Positions 32,289 to 43,844 of a DNA stretch of 64,000 bases are shown here, one piece after another. Each line of letters starts with the position of its first letter. The first letter of the stretch is position 1. This DNA is from Notospermus geniculatus (Eukaryota; Nemertea; Pilidiophora; Heteronemertea; Lineidae). The stretch is taken from contig NMRB01001092.1 in the NCBI GenBank assembly GCA_002633025.1, positions 50,819-114,818 on the forward strand, given 5' to 3'. The notes beneath the pieces are model-generated. The model ran no database searches and was not told where the DNA came from. It saw nothing but the letters and a program-made list of their open reading frames with translations. The position numbers and the translations under genes are program-made.

Positions 32289-33257
32289 TTAATCAGGTGG
32301 CTGCATACCATCCTGCGGTTCTTCTTTGGCGAAGTAGTCATGGAGGCTGGCGTGGTGAAATCTGTTACAGCTGCGGCATCGTTTTTCATTTCGACATTCA
32401 GTGTAGAAATGCGGTCCAAGGCAGTTGGTGCACATGTTTCTGGCAAAGATGGCGTTGAATCTATCTCTCGGCGGTAAACGACAGTCAAAGGCAGAATGCA
32501 ACTGAGCACAGAATGGACACTTTTTTGGCGGTTTGTTGAAATGAGATTGGTTTGGCACTACACTGACGAAAGAATCTACGGAACAGGGTTTGGTGTCCTG
32601 ATGGGAATTCGATTGATTAGGCGTATTCCGGTTGTCACGTGGCGTATCCAGAGTGGACTCTGTACGTTCCCCGAGATTTTCCAGTTGAGTGGTGAAGGCA
32701 TCCAAAAATAACTTTAAATCGAAATGGTCATGTTGACCACAGGTTCCCATTTTCTCACGAAGGAATTTCGGCAACTTACGTTCGAGTATAGGTACGATGA
32801 AGGGTGCACAGTTCGTGTTGATGACGTCAGCTTCAATGCTGTCCCAGAAGGATGACCACTGTGTCAGAGTTCCATCGAATGTTGGCAATTTGAGTTTCGG
32901 TAGTTGAGCTGTTTTGTTCTCTGGCTGGGTTTTCGGCGTTGGCGTATGTTCGGCGGCGGCGGCTGTTTTTTCCTTTGCTAGCGATCTTTCGATGATGATA
33001 AGGCATGTCTTGTTGGTCGTTCTGGTTTTCACTTGTTCGATGATGGCAGCTTTGCACTGTTCGGCGGTGGAGGTTTTCTGCATTTCGGCGGTGATCAGCT
33101 TGTTTAGGTTGTTGATGTTTTCAAAGGCGTCGGTCATGAGGCGGTAGGCGATTTCCTTGGCGTTGGCGGTGTCGGCTTTTGAGGCTTTTTCATATTCGGC
33201 GTTGAAGATTTGGTAGAAGGCGTGGCGTACGATTGATAAGGCGTCTAGATTTTCCAT
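32289..33257 (-). CDS. gag: BEL/Pao Gag polyprotein
   Basis: 322 codons with an ATG about 107 bases inside the primer-binding site. Gag packages the element RNA into cytoplasmic particles. An N-terminal helical region (about 1-100) is followed by LPKLKLPTFDGTLTQWSSFW (119-138), the signature start of the DUF1759 capsid-like region of BEL/Pao Gag. Three zinc knuckles follow: Cys247-x2-Cys250-x3-His254-x4-Cys259; Cys276-x2-Cys279-x3-His283-x4-Cys288; Cys294-x2-Cys297-x3-His301-x4-His306. Such knuckles bind RNA. In full elements a DUF1758-type protease and Pol continue the same long protein; here the frame stops after EEPQDGMQPPD, and nothing of Pol is seen in the remaining 500 bp. The frame is undamaged, consistent with a young element whose Gag could still be made. 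Confidence 0.92.
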   Translation of the reverse strand: MENLDALSIVRHAFYQIFNAEYEKASKADTANAKEIAYRLMTDAFENINNLNKLITAEMQKTSTAEQCKAAIIEQVKTRTTNKTCLIIIERSLAKEKTAAAAEHTPTPKTQPENKTAQLPKLKLPTFDGTLTQWSSFWDSIEADVINTNCAPFIVPILERKLPKFLREKMGTCGQHDHFDLKLFLDAFTTQLENLGERTESTLDTPRDNRNTPNQSNSHQDTKPCSVDSFVSVVPNQSHFNKPPKKCPFCAQLHSAFDCRLPPRDRFNAIFARNMCTNCLGPHFYTECRNEKRCRSCNRFHHASLHDYFAKEEPQDGMQPPD

Positions 33258-33381
33258 GGTGAATTTCGGCGGGTTCGGCGGTTTTGGCTGGTGGTTTCTT
33301 GATCGGTGTCGGTAGGTTCGGCTGTTGTTGAGGCGTTCCTCGTCTTGTCCTTGTTATAGTCTCATCCTGGTCGCGGCACCA

Positions 33382-33810
33382 TGTCGAAATCTGCAGGGAG
33401 ATTTCTACTGAACTTTTTGACTAGATCCAGGAGAGAGCAGAAAAGCACGACTTGACTCATTGATTTCTAACTAACATCTGATTTATTAGTCTAAGAAACA
33501 CATGGCATTGCATATTACATAATACAAGCGGAAATAACAGTTCGGTGAGTTGGTAATTCCTAAAGATAACAAGAGTGCCTGTTCTCAGGCTCTGGTGTGA
33601 GAGAAAGATATTTTTGTTGGCTGAACTAATTGGTAGATTACTATAGAAACAGGACGTCTTTGTGATGATTATGTAATGATAATCGGCTAAGTTAGCTGAA
33701 AGAGAGAGTCTGTAGTCAAGAGGTCTGAGAATGTTGTTTTAGAGAAAGTTAATTATGGTGGTAAGATTGGCTAATGCTAATAACATTGAAATTTGACAGA
33801 ATTCTCGACA
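33382..33810 (-). repeat. 5' LTR of the BEL/Pao element
   Basis: 429 bp; promoter and polyadenylation signals of the element are expected here on the minus strand. To its right the sequence GCCGGTATGCCAGGCAAG does not match the sequence expected at the insertion site. Confidence 0.95.
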
Positions 33811-35700
33811 GCCGGTATGCCAGGCAAGTTGGTCTTTTCTCGGAAGGAGCCCCAGAATTCGCTGACGTTACACCGGCACGGCGGCGAGATCCGCAGTCCG
33901 GCAATATGCATCTGGTTCTCACCAGTCTATCTGTCCTGACGGTCATCTAGCCTGGTTCGAATCCACCACATTTCCCGTTTCTGAGGTGGTGACAGCCTCA
34001 GCCAATCATCGGGGCACGAAGGAAAATCGACGCGCCAATCAAAATCCGTGTTACAAATTCGAGCGTGAAGAGCAAAGAAAGTGTCCAACGGTGATTTGTT
34101 TCGCAAGTTCTGATTGCTCGGAGGCGGGGTCAAGTAGGGAATAGGTTCATTAATAATTTATGCATTAACGGAAAAGATGACACGATTCGGACAAGGCTAA
34201 AGACGGAGTTCATACGGAGTCGATAGCCTTGTTTGGACAAGATGGCAATATGTTAATGATGCCATACATACAAACAACCTCCTCATCAGTCTCAAAACGG
34301 AGTTTTCTTTATTATGAGCCACTTCGATAATGCCTCTGGACAATTCACAGCCGCTGGTCGGCATTTGCAACCTTTTTAGGTCGCCCTTTCCCTTCTTTCA
34401 CTTCTCGCTTCGGCATCCTGTCTGCTGCGGTTTGCACGACCATCTCAGTATTGACAGGCAGTGAAGTTAGCGTACTGTGCATGCTCAGAAGCCAGGAGCG
34501 GAAATCGGAAGTTCCATTTTCGTGGGCGGTGAAAATGATCGGGTGCCAACTTTAGCTTGGCGGTTTAGGACCACTTTAAAAGGACGTCATATCCGAATCG
34601 TCTGTGTGACTTGGAAAAGTACTTCGGCAGAACCAGTTCGTCTTTGTCGTGTATTTGTACAACTGTTGGTGATTTTATTTGGAGACTCATGGTCATCTTT
34701 TCATGAATTCTACGCAAACCAGGACGTGGGCACAAAATAATGAACAAGGTTTTCCAACACCATAAATTCTGTTTTTGAGTCGTAGAGTGTCCATACCAAT
34801 ATATCAGGCATAAGCTACCCATTGGTACGTCATGGGTTTAGAGCAGGTGCATTTGGTACGTCATGAACCCGGAAGTGATTCCAACGCAAAATGGCGGGTG
34901 TGTCGAATCCTGTTTTTGCCACTTTTTAATCCATCGTAATCGACCTTCCAAGCAAGAGGTAATTAGCCATGCATAGTATCATTTGAAAGCATAGGATTTA
35001 CATGTATAGAATAAGATGGCCCAGTGAGTTTTGTAAACATCGTAGCTTTAAAGGCATAGTAAACCAAGAAAGCGAGGTCTTTTGAGAGAGCAAGTGCAGT
35101 GCCCGTTCCGGTGATTCCGTAACGTTTGCACATATCATTTTCCTTATGTTCTTCAGCGGTTGCCTTGACGTACTTACCGAAGTAAAAGCAACAACAGAAC
35201 ACACGTCCCTATGCAAATATAACCAGCTGACGGCACTATCCCTCAAAGGGAACGGGGAATGGTGGTGACGGAATTTTTTTTTGTGACGGAATCACGCATC
35301 TCCGTTATTCCGTCACGCAGGGTGTTAGTTAACCTCAGGCCAAAGGTTTTAAAATGAGAAAAGTCAAAACTTCAGACAAGCCTTACTTCTGGGTTAATTG
35401 AGCTAATTGTTTATGCTGTACTTTTCGCGCCACCGAGCCATGGGGGGCGTTGTCAACGGTACGATGGTCGACGGTCCAAGAAGAGAGGGGCATGGACTCC
35501 AGGGGCCCGGCCGGCAGGGCTTGTCTTTTAAGGTGCGCAATTGCGCTCGCGCACCATAGCGCACCTAAAATCACGCCGAGGTGCGCAAAAAATAGTGCGT
35601 CTCACAATTTTTCACCTTCAAAATTCGCGCGCCTCGCTGAAAAGATCGTTATCAACGAGAGAGTGTGAGAAAAGGCCCCAAAACCATGAAGACGTCCTGC
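33811..35700. other. No supportable gene
   Basis: Non-repetitive DNA of mixed composition. A B-box-like GGTTCGAATCC lies at 33954 without a tRNA fold. A GTGCGCAATTGCGCTCGCGCAC palindromic stretch lies near 35532. Open frames of 60-90 codons show no recognisable features. Confidence 0.5.
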
Positions 35701-35707
35701 CTTCTAA

Positions 35708-36255
35708 AGGGTGGCGCACACGAGCGACTAAATCTGGGCGACTGCCGACGAGACTGCCGACGGCGACGTCGCCGGCGACCGTCGGGTCCGAGGTCGCTGG
35801 CCGACCAGTTGCCCGATCATTTCAGTGAACCGTCCGCAAACGGGATACGACGTCCGGAAGCGACCGTAGACGACGACCAGTCTGGCGACACATCGGGGCC
35901 GTTTGCGGCCAAAAATGTCATCGTCTGTTTGTCGCCCGACAGGTCGCCAAGTTCGTCGGCCTTGGCGACCAAAAATTCGCCGGTTTTGATTTTTAGTCCC
36001 CCTGGTGCGTTTGGTCGCTCACGGGGCCGACCAGTAAAATCGACCAGTGCACCAAATGACCGCAAACGATGCGAATATTCTTCCGACCGGATTTCAGATC
36101 ACGCCGATCGATCGAGCGACCACTGAGGCTTGTCCCTCGACTAGTCGGTTGGTCGGATGATCTACCGCAGACTAGGCGACAAAATCCACAAATTCCGGTC
36201 GTTATGGCAGTCGGCGGTGTAGTCTCCTTCAAAAAGTCGCTCGTGTGCGCCGCCC
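35708..36255. mobile_element. GC-rich TTAA-type element 1
   Basis: The left end AGGGTGGCGCACACGAGCGA pairs with the right end TCGCTCGTGTGCGCCGCCCT. TTAA follows on the right (36256); the left shows CTAA. The interior is rich in GGCGAC/GTCGCC, which keeps several frames open on both strands; these are not genes. Confidence 0.8.
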
Positions 36256-36260
36256 TTAAA

Positions 36261-36503
36261 GGGCTCCGCACACTGGCGACTAAAATGTGGGCGACTACCG
36301 ATGCGACTACTACGTCGCCTGCCTTAATTACCTTTTCGGTCGATCAATGATGTCATCCACGACATCACTGATCTTCCAAAGAAGCATTTGTCACAAACAA
36401 GTCAACAAAAACTAAAAAATCTGAAAAATGTCCAGTCGCTTCTGTGGTCGCAAGGCCGGTCGCCTACAAAATCGCTCGAAAAAATCGCTAGTGTGCGGAG
36501 CCC
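36261..36503. mobile_element. GC-rich TTAA-type element 2
   Basis: GGGCTCCGCACACTGGCGAC and TCGCTAGTGTGCGGAGCCC are inverted ends with TTAA at 36256 and 36504. It belongs to the same broad family as elements 1 and 3 and sits directly between them, as if it inserted into the junction. Confidence 0.8.
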
Positions 36504-36507
36504 TTAA

Positions 36508-36741
36508 GGGCGGCGCACACGAGCGACTAAATCTGGGCGACTGCCGACGAGACTGCCGACGGCGACGTCGCCGGCGACCGTCGGGTCCGAGGTCGCTGGC
36601 CGACCAGTCGCCCGACCATTTCACGGAACCGTCCGCAAACGCGATGCGACGTCCTGAAGCGACTGAAGACGACGACCAGTCTGGCGACACGTCGGGGCCG
36701 TTTGCGGCCAAAAGTGTCATCGTCTCTTTGTCGCCCGACAG
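36508..36741. mobile_element. GC-rich TTAA-type element 3, truncated
   Basis: From GGGCGGCGCACACGAGCGAC it repeats the first 230 bp of element 1 with few changes. It then breaks off at CGCCCGACAG, where another inverted-repeat element begins. Confidence 0.8.
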
Positions 36742-37209
36742 GTGTACCCAGCTTCCGATATGTGTACCTGAAGACGAGATTGGAATCGCAAAGTTACATG
36801 GCATCTAGGCATTGCCGGTCAAAACGGCGGTAAGGGCAACCTCATGGTTTCGATCCTTCGCTCATGGGCTTCGTTTCGTGGGCTTTGCGAAAACTCCCTA
36901 TTGACCCACAAACACACGCACTACACCATAGGCCTACTGACAATCGAAGTATGACACTACTAAACCAGCTACCAAGAGGTGTAGTGAAGTTGATATTCAG
37001 CGTAAATCATGAAATGAAGGATAGCCTTGACCTAGGCCTAAAGCTCCTAAGTGCTTGAGAATTTGTACTTGACGACGTCATCAGTTTTGTGGTCACGTGA
37101 ATCTTGGCTACACGCACGTGACAATCTCGGACGAAAATTTTTAGATCCTTTTTTGCCCTTTGTGATACCAATCTCGTCTTCAGGTGTATATATGGGAAGC
37201 TGGGTACAC
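36742..37209. mobile_element. Inverted-repeat element, GTGTACCCAGCTTCC ends
   Basis: The left arm GTGTACCCAGCTTCCGATAT, continuing GTGTACCTGAAGACGAGATTGG, pairs with the right arm ending CCATATATACACCTGAAGAC when read in reverse (37160-37209). It interrupts GC-rich element 3. TATACCC/GGGTATA motifs continue to 37315. Confidence 0.75.
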
Positions 37210-37599
37210 TTTGTCAAGACAAAATATACCCTGGGTACAGTTTGTCCAGACAAACTATACCCATAGATTGTCTGGACGACATTGAACCTGGGTATGCTTT
37301 GTCTATACCCAGGACGACAATAACCCCTTCAGCGCAAAACGGATTTGAGATGATTAGGCCTAGGCCTACTGACTCAGCACCTGCCATCCTCACGACACAG
37401 TTTCTTTCACCTCATTCAGGACAATTATATCATACCATTTTCAGCTGTAATAACTGTCATATGAAAAAGTTGTGCACAAATTAACAAGTGATCTTTAACC
37501 TTTTTTGAGTTGTGTATATACGAACGACGTCAACCCGTTAGCATTCATTGTTTTTTCGATAATATTGAAGACACACACATACACACATACAAGATATAA

Positions 37600-37860
37600 A
37601 TGGAGCGCGAGGAGGGATCGGACATGTCGGAGAAATGTGCGGATAGGATGGTCAAAGAACTGATGAAAGAAATAAGAGGAGCTATCAAGGCAAGACTAAG
37701 TGCAAGCAAGCAATCGTCTCCATCAGATCGTCAACGTTTCGGATGTGACGTTTGTGGAATGCGGTTTATGAGGAAAGAGACCCAGACCCGCCACGAGCAG
37801 TTACACGAAAGACCAGCGGCTACTGGAACAGTATGGGAGTTAGCGTATTTCCCTTTTTGA
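37600..37860 (+). CDS. Candidate first exon with one C2H2 zinc finger
   Basis: ATG at 37600 opens 86 codons. A charged N-terminus (MEREEGSDMSEKCADRMVKE) and a basic stretch lead to FGCDVCGMRFMRKETQTRH then EQLHERP. This is a textbook C-x2-C-x12-H-x3-H finger with the hydrophobic core residues and an HERP linker, which normally joins to a next finger. The reading soon ends after a possible donor (ACA|GTATGG near 37829), so the gene would continue in exons not recognised here. It would be a DNA- or RNA-binding nuclear protein. It could also be a fragment of a transposon-borne finger protein. No paralogous copy is present in the window. Confidence 0.5.
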   Translation: MEREEGSDMSEKCADRMVKELMKEIRGAIKARLSASKQSSPSDRQRFGCDVCGMRFMRKETQTRHEQLHERPAATGTVWELAYFPF

Positions 37861-37869
37861 ATAATTTAT

Positions 37870-38556
37870 GTGATGTTGTACAGGATTTTCCTGATTTTAG
37901 ACCCTTATTACTAGCTCGAACGTCAGCGCAAATACGTTGCTACTGTTAACACCATGGAAATGTTCAGGTGGTGGTAAGGTTGTATTAAAACACGCCTACT
38001 AATTTACAAGTTGTAGCGGGGTTTATTTTATGCATAAAACCACGGACCTGTTTTAGAGTACACATGGGTTTGTGTACTCTATAAGAGAGTAGGCCTACCT
38101 ATCGTTCACATAACTGCTGGCTCCTTCTCAGTGCCACCCACGTTAACTTTACACTAACAGAGGGCACTTTCGTTGCCATGACAACACGAATCAACCAATC
38201 AGAGACCTGGCTTTCGTTAGGACAGGTACAGGCACGGGAGGATTAGGAACTACACCACGCCTGGTACTATTGCGGTACCGGTACCCCTAATCCAAAAGTA
38301 ATGCAAAAGTCATTTGGCACGACCACAATGCTGGCCGAAAACGACTTATACTATACTACTAATGCAACAGCACCCTGCCCTATTGGACAGAAATCGGAGT
38401 AAAAAGGCCAAGGACATCAGAATTTGAACATCATCTGACGAATCAGTATGCAATCAATGACAAAAGCTCAGTCCTCCCTCGCTTGAACTGTGTCTGACTA
38501 GTTAGTGTCGCTGAAAGGGTAAATGTCGTCCTGGGTATATACAAAGATTACCCAGG
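37870..38556. other. No supportable gene
   Basis: Contains the short palindrome AGAGTACACATGGGTTTGTGTACTCT at about 38056 and AGGCCT motifs. No domain or exon pair recognised. Confidence 0.5.
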
Positions 38557-38837
38557 ATCTCAATCTTCACAAAAACAATACCCTGGGTGTAGTTTCGGTA
38601 GCCGAACATCACCCAGCATCGTAGTATGACACCTGGATTCGAGGTTGACGCGCCCGTGGTCACGTGACCGCCTGAAGAATGCCATCAGCTACACTCAACA
38701 AGTACCGCGGCGCGGGGCTGCGATATTCCACGGGATTTCTAAATAGGACTCATTCCTACGCACAGTTTGCGGAAACTGGGTGATGTTCGGCTACCGAAAC
38801 TACACCCAGGGTATTGTTTTAGTGAAAACTGAGATTG
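38557..38837. mobile_element. MITE with about 60-bp inverted ends
   Basis: ATCTCAATCTTCACAAAAAC then AATACCCTGGGTGTAGTTTCGG at the left is repeated in reverse at 38777-38837 (CTACACCCAGGGTATTGTTTT then GTGAAAACTGAGAT). The flanking CCTGGGTATA/TACCCAGG resembles the motif at 37210-37315. Confidence 0.85.
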
Positions 38838-39491
38838 ATACTCATGCACTGAATCAGAATTTCGAAATGATAAACAGTTAGTCCGGGGGCTAGGTGGCCT
38901 CACCTTGCACCCCCCCCCCTTAAAATTGACGAAACAATATGCATGATGTAGTATTCTACCTATATTTACAATTTTGGGATGGTAACAGTGAAATAATAGG
39001 GATGAAATGTCCTTGCTGGGCAGTTGAACATAGCTGTGACACTAAATTTCTGTGACGTCATTTTTGGGGTAGGGNTGGAAGCCTGTGGACGCCAGTGAAC
39101 TCCCGAAGCAGCCAAGTGCGCTACCGATGGAAGCCAAACTTGGAGTCGGCGGCGAGGCTTTGGCTTTCGCCAATCAGCTTGCGTCTTGACGTCACATGAT
39201 TTCAAATTGGTAGCCTGAAGTGGCCCGAAAATATGTTACTGAACGCCAAGTCTGGACAGGTGTGCTTTCACTAGGGTCAACTGGCAGCCAACGCTGGCGT
39301 CCAGAGGCGTTCATTCGCAAGCTTCTGACGCCACATTTGGCGGTCAGTGTGCTGCTACATGTAGCTTAAGCCCCCTAAACCTAAACCAACACTGGTTCCA
39401 ATTCCTCTGGGTAAGTGGGAATTTAGAGTATAATCTTGTAGGTCCCTTCTTCAAGTTCCCATAATAATACCTCGTGACGGGTATCAGATAA

Positions 39492-39818
39492 TAGAGAGGT
39501 TGCGCAGCTTTGCGACTCTGATGTCAAGTACCAGACATCAGAGTGAATGCAGTCCGCTGTAGACACCCATGATAAAAACGATTTGATAAGACTCGGAAGT
39601 GCACGTACATGTAAATCGCACATTTTGTGGTCGTGTTTCGAGTTGTGACGACTTCGGATTATGACATCAATATTCAGGCCACTTCCCTCTCATTTATGGT
39701 GTTTGGCGACTTGAAAACTTCCATCAAATCGTTTTTTATCAACATGTTTACAGCGAACTGCAATTCCTTCTCGTAGTTGAACTCGGAGTCGGAGTTTGAC
39801 CGCTGCGCAACCTCTCTA
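39492..39818. mobile_element. MITE, TAGAGAGGTTGCGCA family (copy 2)
   Basis: Same ends and inner arms as 24525-24814, but includes GTGAATGCAGTCCGCTGTAG, lacking in part in copy 1, and an extra GGATTATGACATCAATATTC stretch. It therefore preserves a longer ancestral form. Confidence 0.85.
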
Positions 39819-39855
39819 ATTTACTAATACCTGTGTCAAAACGCACTCATATAAA

Positions 39856-40111
39856 ACCTAGCGTCCACTAGGGCGCGGACAAGACGCGGAACGCAAATTT
39901 AGTGAATCCGCAGTCATTCGGCAACCTCTCCGCATATTCTTGAAAGGTTCCGTTCACTGTCTTTATCATTCCTGAACAGTTCGCGGCATTTCTGCACGTT
40001 CGGGAAAGGGTAAAACGACCAATAGGACTTGATGCGGAAGCAATGCCGAAATGACAAATTTGCTTCCCGAACCATTCCTAATGTTGTCGGCGCTCTAGTG
40101 GACGCCACCCA
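39856..40111. mobile_element. MITE inserted in unit 2 only; empty site in unit 3
   Basis: CTAGCGTCCACTAGGGCGC and CGCTCTAGTGGACGCC are inverted ends. In the paralogous unit the same place (about 41630) reads ACTCATATAAAGGGGAATAA without interruption, so this roughly 255-bp piece is a later insertion. The exact duplicated target bases are unclear. Confidence 0.8.
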
Positions 40112-41276
40112 TTAAGGGGAATAAAGCAGATTCGAGTAGCTTCCTCGGTTGTAGGGTGTGGTATGCTAGTACCGATATTCTGAATTTAACAGGTGTAACA
40201 GGAGTCGTGATACATGTACCCAATGCATGTTTGATTTTACTCGACTCACTCTTAGTATTGCAAACTTTGCAAACTCGTCTCCAATATCCCCTGAAGAGTC
40301 TTTGCTCTCCATTACATTGCCCCTACTTGCCTAACCTTTTAACACAAATTCCCATTCAAAAATTCACGAAAGAAAACAATTTACCTCCTCAATGGACAAG
40401 TCTGATCGGGTTGGTGGTGCCAGAGCTCGCCGCTCATGATTAAAATCGGAAAAGCGTTATCCACAGACATAACAGATGAGAATGCTATTGGCCGCATATG
40501 GCCGCTTTTATAAGTGATAACTTTACAGAGAGTAGAGGAGAATCCTCTCAGACTCAAGAAAGTTGTTTACGTGACACGATCAATTGACACCTGACACCTT
40601 AGGCTAGTCCAAACCGTAAATTTAGAAGCGGTAAGATTAGTGGAATATAGAAGTGAGTGAAGGTCTCATACTAATTGTCATGATTGTAATTGCAGCAGCT
40701 TGTGCGGAACAAACTATCGGCTTGGAACATGCAGCTTTTAAATTAGTTGTTGGTGAACTCTATTCCACAGCTGGCAAATTGTATCACGGAAAGGTGTTTG
40801 TTTGCAACTAGGCCCAATCCACCTTGCCTAATCAGTGACAAGTTAACTGGATGACAGGAATGTTTTCTCTACAAATCGACACAAATGAAGACTTAGATTT
40901 GAATGTAATGTTGCAACCACGGGACAAGTTTGGTAATTTGCTTGTTGCAACATCTGCGACACCTCATATGGCGCTGTTTTGCTGAATCAGCTACAAATTT
41001 TATTAGTCACTGTTTCTGGCACTTTGATTCTTTTGTGAAATATAACGGTCATTCTGATTGTTACGGTCATACCTATCATCCGACATGAAGCGCATATATA
41101 TAGATATTATTATAGAGGAGCGATCTAACTNCATCATCTTCAACTTAGGATTTAGTCATTTTTTCGAGTTCAGGAATTCCTAGGAATGGGACTCGGTAAG
41201 TGGGAATTTAGAGTATAATCTTGTAGGTCCCTTCTTCAGGTTCCCATAATAATACCTCGTGACGGGTATCAGATAA

Positions 41277-41594
41277 TAGAGAGGTTGCGCAGCTTTGCGA
41301 CTCTGATGTCAAGTACCAGACATCAGTGTGAATGCAGTCCGCTGTAGACACCCATGATAAAAACGATTTGATAAGACTCGGAAGCGCACGTAAATCGCAC
41401 ATTTTGTGGTCGTGTTTCGAGTTGTGACGACTTCGGATTACGACATCAATATTCAGGCAGATTCCCTCTCATTTATGGTGTTTGGCGACTTGAAAACTTC
41501 CATCAAAACGTTTTTTATCAAGATGTTTACAGCGAACTGCAATTCCTTTTCGTAGTACTTGGAGTCGGAGTTTGACCGCTGCGCAACCTCTCTA
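41277..41594. mobile_element. MITE, TAGAGAGGTTGCGCA family (copy 3)
   Basis: Same ends as 39492-39818, within the second tandem unit of copy B. Small differences such as GTAGTACTTGG against GTAGTTGAACTCGG near the right end distinguish it. Confidence 0.85.
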
Positions 41595-43844
41595 ATTTAC
41601 TAATACCTGTGTCAAAACGCACTCATATAAAGGGGAATAAAGCAGATTCGAGTAGCTTCCTCGGTTGTAGGGTGTGGTATGCTAGTACCGATATTCTGAA
41701 TTTAACAGGTGTAACAGGAGTCGTGATACATGTACCCAATGCATGTTTGATTTTACTCGACTCACTCTTAGTATTGCAAACTTTGCAAACTCGTCTCCAA
41801 TACCCCGTGAAGAGTCTTTGCTCTCCATTACATTGCCCCTACAAGCCTAACCTTTTAACACAAATTCCCATTCAAAAATTCACGAAAGAAAACAATTTAC
41901 CTCCTCAATGGACACGTATCATCGGGTTGGTGGTGCCAGAATTCGCCGCTCATGATTAAAATCGGAAAAGCGTTATCCACAGACATGACAGATGAGAATG
42001 CTATGGTCGCATATGGCCGCTTTTATAAGTGATAACTTTACAGAGAGTAGGGGAGGATCCTCTCAGACTCAAGAAAGTTGTTTACGTGACACGATCAATT
42101 GACACCTGACACCTTAAGCTAGTCCAAACCGTAAATTTAGAAGCGGTAAGATTAGTGGAATATAGAAGTAAGTGAAAGTCTCATGCTAATTGTCATGATT
42201 GTAATTGCAGCAGCTTGTGCGGAACAAACTATCGGCTTGGAACATGATGCAGCTTAAATTAGTTGTTGGTGAACTCTATTCCACATTAGCCTACTTCTAC
42301 TGGCAAATTGTCTCACGGAAAGGTGTTTGTTTGCAACTAGGCCCAATTTACATTGCCTAAACAGTGACAAGTTAACTAGATGACCGGAATGTTTTCTCTA
42401 CAAATCGACACAAATGAAGACGTAGATTTGACTGTAATGTTGCAACCACGGGACAAGTTTGGTAATTAGCTTGTTGCAACATCTGCAACACCTCAAATGG
42501 CGCTGTTTTGCTAAATCAGCTACAAATTTTATTAGTCACTGTTTCTTTTGTATTGTATTATTTTGTATTTTGTATTTATAGCACCATTTATGTGCCAAGG
42601 CCTAGCTTGGCTGTTCAGTCCTATTTTTATGATGAAAATCTCACGTACGGTATCATGCAAAACTTTCCTCACGCAAAAAAATCATGTTGGGATTGATTTG
42701 TTATCTACATTCTTTCAGTACCGTACAGTTCAGTTTTTCAGTTCAGTTTAGTATAAGCTAAATATCATAGTGTAACATGAAATCAACTTACACGTCGAAG
42801 AAGGAAAGCTTTGGACTAAACGAATGTGTCCTTTCAAATGCGCTCAATTGGAATGTAAACGCAAATTTATAATCAACCCGGGGGGAGGGGGGTGAATTGC
42901 CACCCAGATGGTACCGGTACATTCGAACCCGGTGAGACGAATTGACAGGAAATGTTTTTTTTTGTCCTGAGATAATCGTATACGCTACCACTCTTTGGTA
43001 CTAGACTTGGCAGTGGGACAAGCCAAAGTAGCATAGACAGGACATCACTCTTTCTGACCATAGGCCTACTCCCATCCGATTATCTTTAGGATTTTGTCAT
43101 CTTCCGAGTTCATGAATGCGACAGAAGCGGGATTTTAGAGTATATCGAATGACAAGCGCCATGACGGCACAAAAAAAACAATACTTACACTGCCGTACGA
43201 ATCGTATCCACAACCTCAAAGGTGAATGAGATGGGCCTTCCACTCCGCTTGTCGTTTTCTGTTTATTACTGCATGCGAGATGTTATGTAATCTATTCGTG
43301 TACCTTTTCACTACCGACTTCTATCACCCGGGTGGTAAATTTTTTCAGATGGTACTTTGTTCCTCTTATCAAATGAAGTCGCCCTAATCAGTTGCATCAA
43401 ACGGTGGTAAAGTTTCCATCATGATGGTAGGCCTACTTTGTTTTGAAAATTAGCATACGGTTAAATCACATTTTTTTTTACTTTTCTGACAAAGTGCATA
43501 TTTCAACAGGAGAACATAACTTAGTAATAAAACAAATTTTTGTCCTCAAAGATTACAGATAAAATTATAGACTCCTCTCATAACCCCCTGTTATGACACC
43601 TGTCATTGATGACATTATATCATTGAGTAGCCTTCTTACAACTTGCCTGTCAAGTGGCAGTGATTAATTGTCTAAATGACGCGATGATGAGACACACGCG
43701 GGCAAGTGATTACACAGTAATTCCGATTAGCCAATATAATAGTTTAAGGGGGCGGTAGCCATAAGGAAGCGCACTGCAAATGGCGACTGAAAACAATTCA
43801 TATTTTCTTCAAGCAAAAAGGTAGCATCGATTTCAACAAGAAAT

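Larger units (their letters stand above)
31360..33810 (-). mobile_element. BEL/Pao LTR retrotransposon, gag-only, minus strand
   Basis: Two 429-bp LTRs (31360-31788 and 33382-33810) start TGTCGA and end TCGACA and differ at about three positions, so the insertion is young. Read on the minus strand, the 5' LTR is the right-hand copy. A primer-binding site beginning TGGTGCCGCGACCAGGAT lies directly inside it (33364-33381), and a short purine tract GGCGGGAG precedes the 3' LTR. The internal region is only 1593 bp and carries gag but no protease, reverse transcriptase, RNase H or integrase. It therefore depends on another BEL copy for movement. The flanks show no target duplication. Confidence 0.92.

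Noticed and set aside
33954-33964. GGTTCGAATCC, a perfect tRNA B box
   Set aside because: No A box at the right distance and no cloverleaf could be drawn around it; probably chance or a worn SINE.
35541-36808. Several 90-150-codon frames on both strands, GC-rich and Arg/Asp-rich
   Set aside because: They run through inverted-repeat elements with GGCGAC-rich interiors, are open on both strands at once and are duplicated with the elements.
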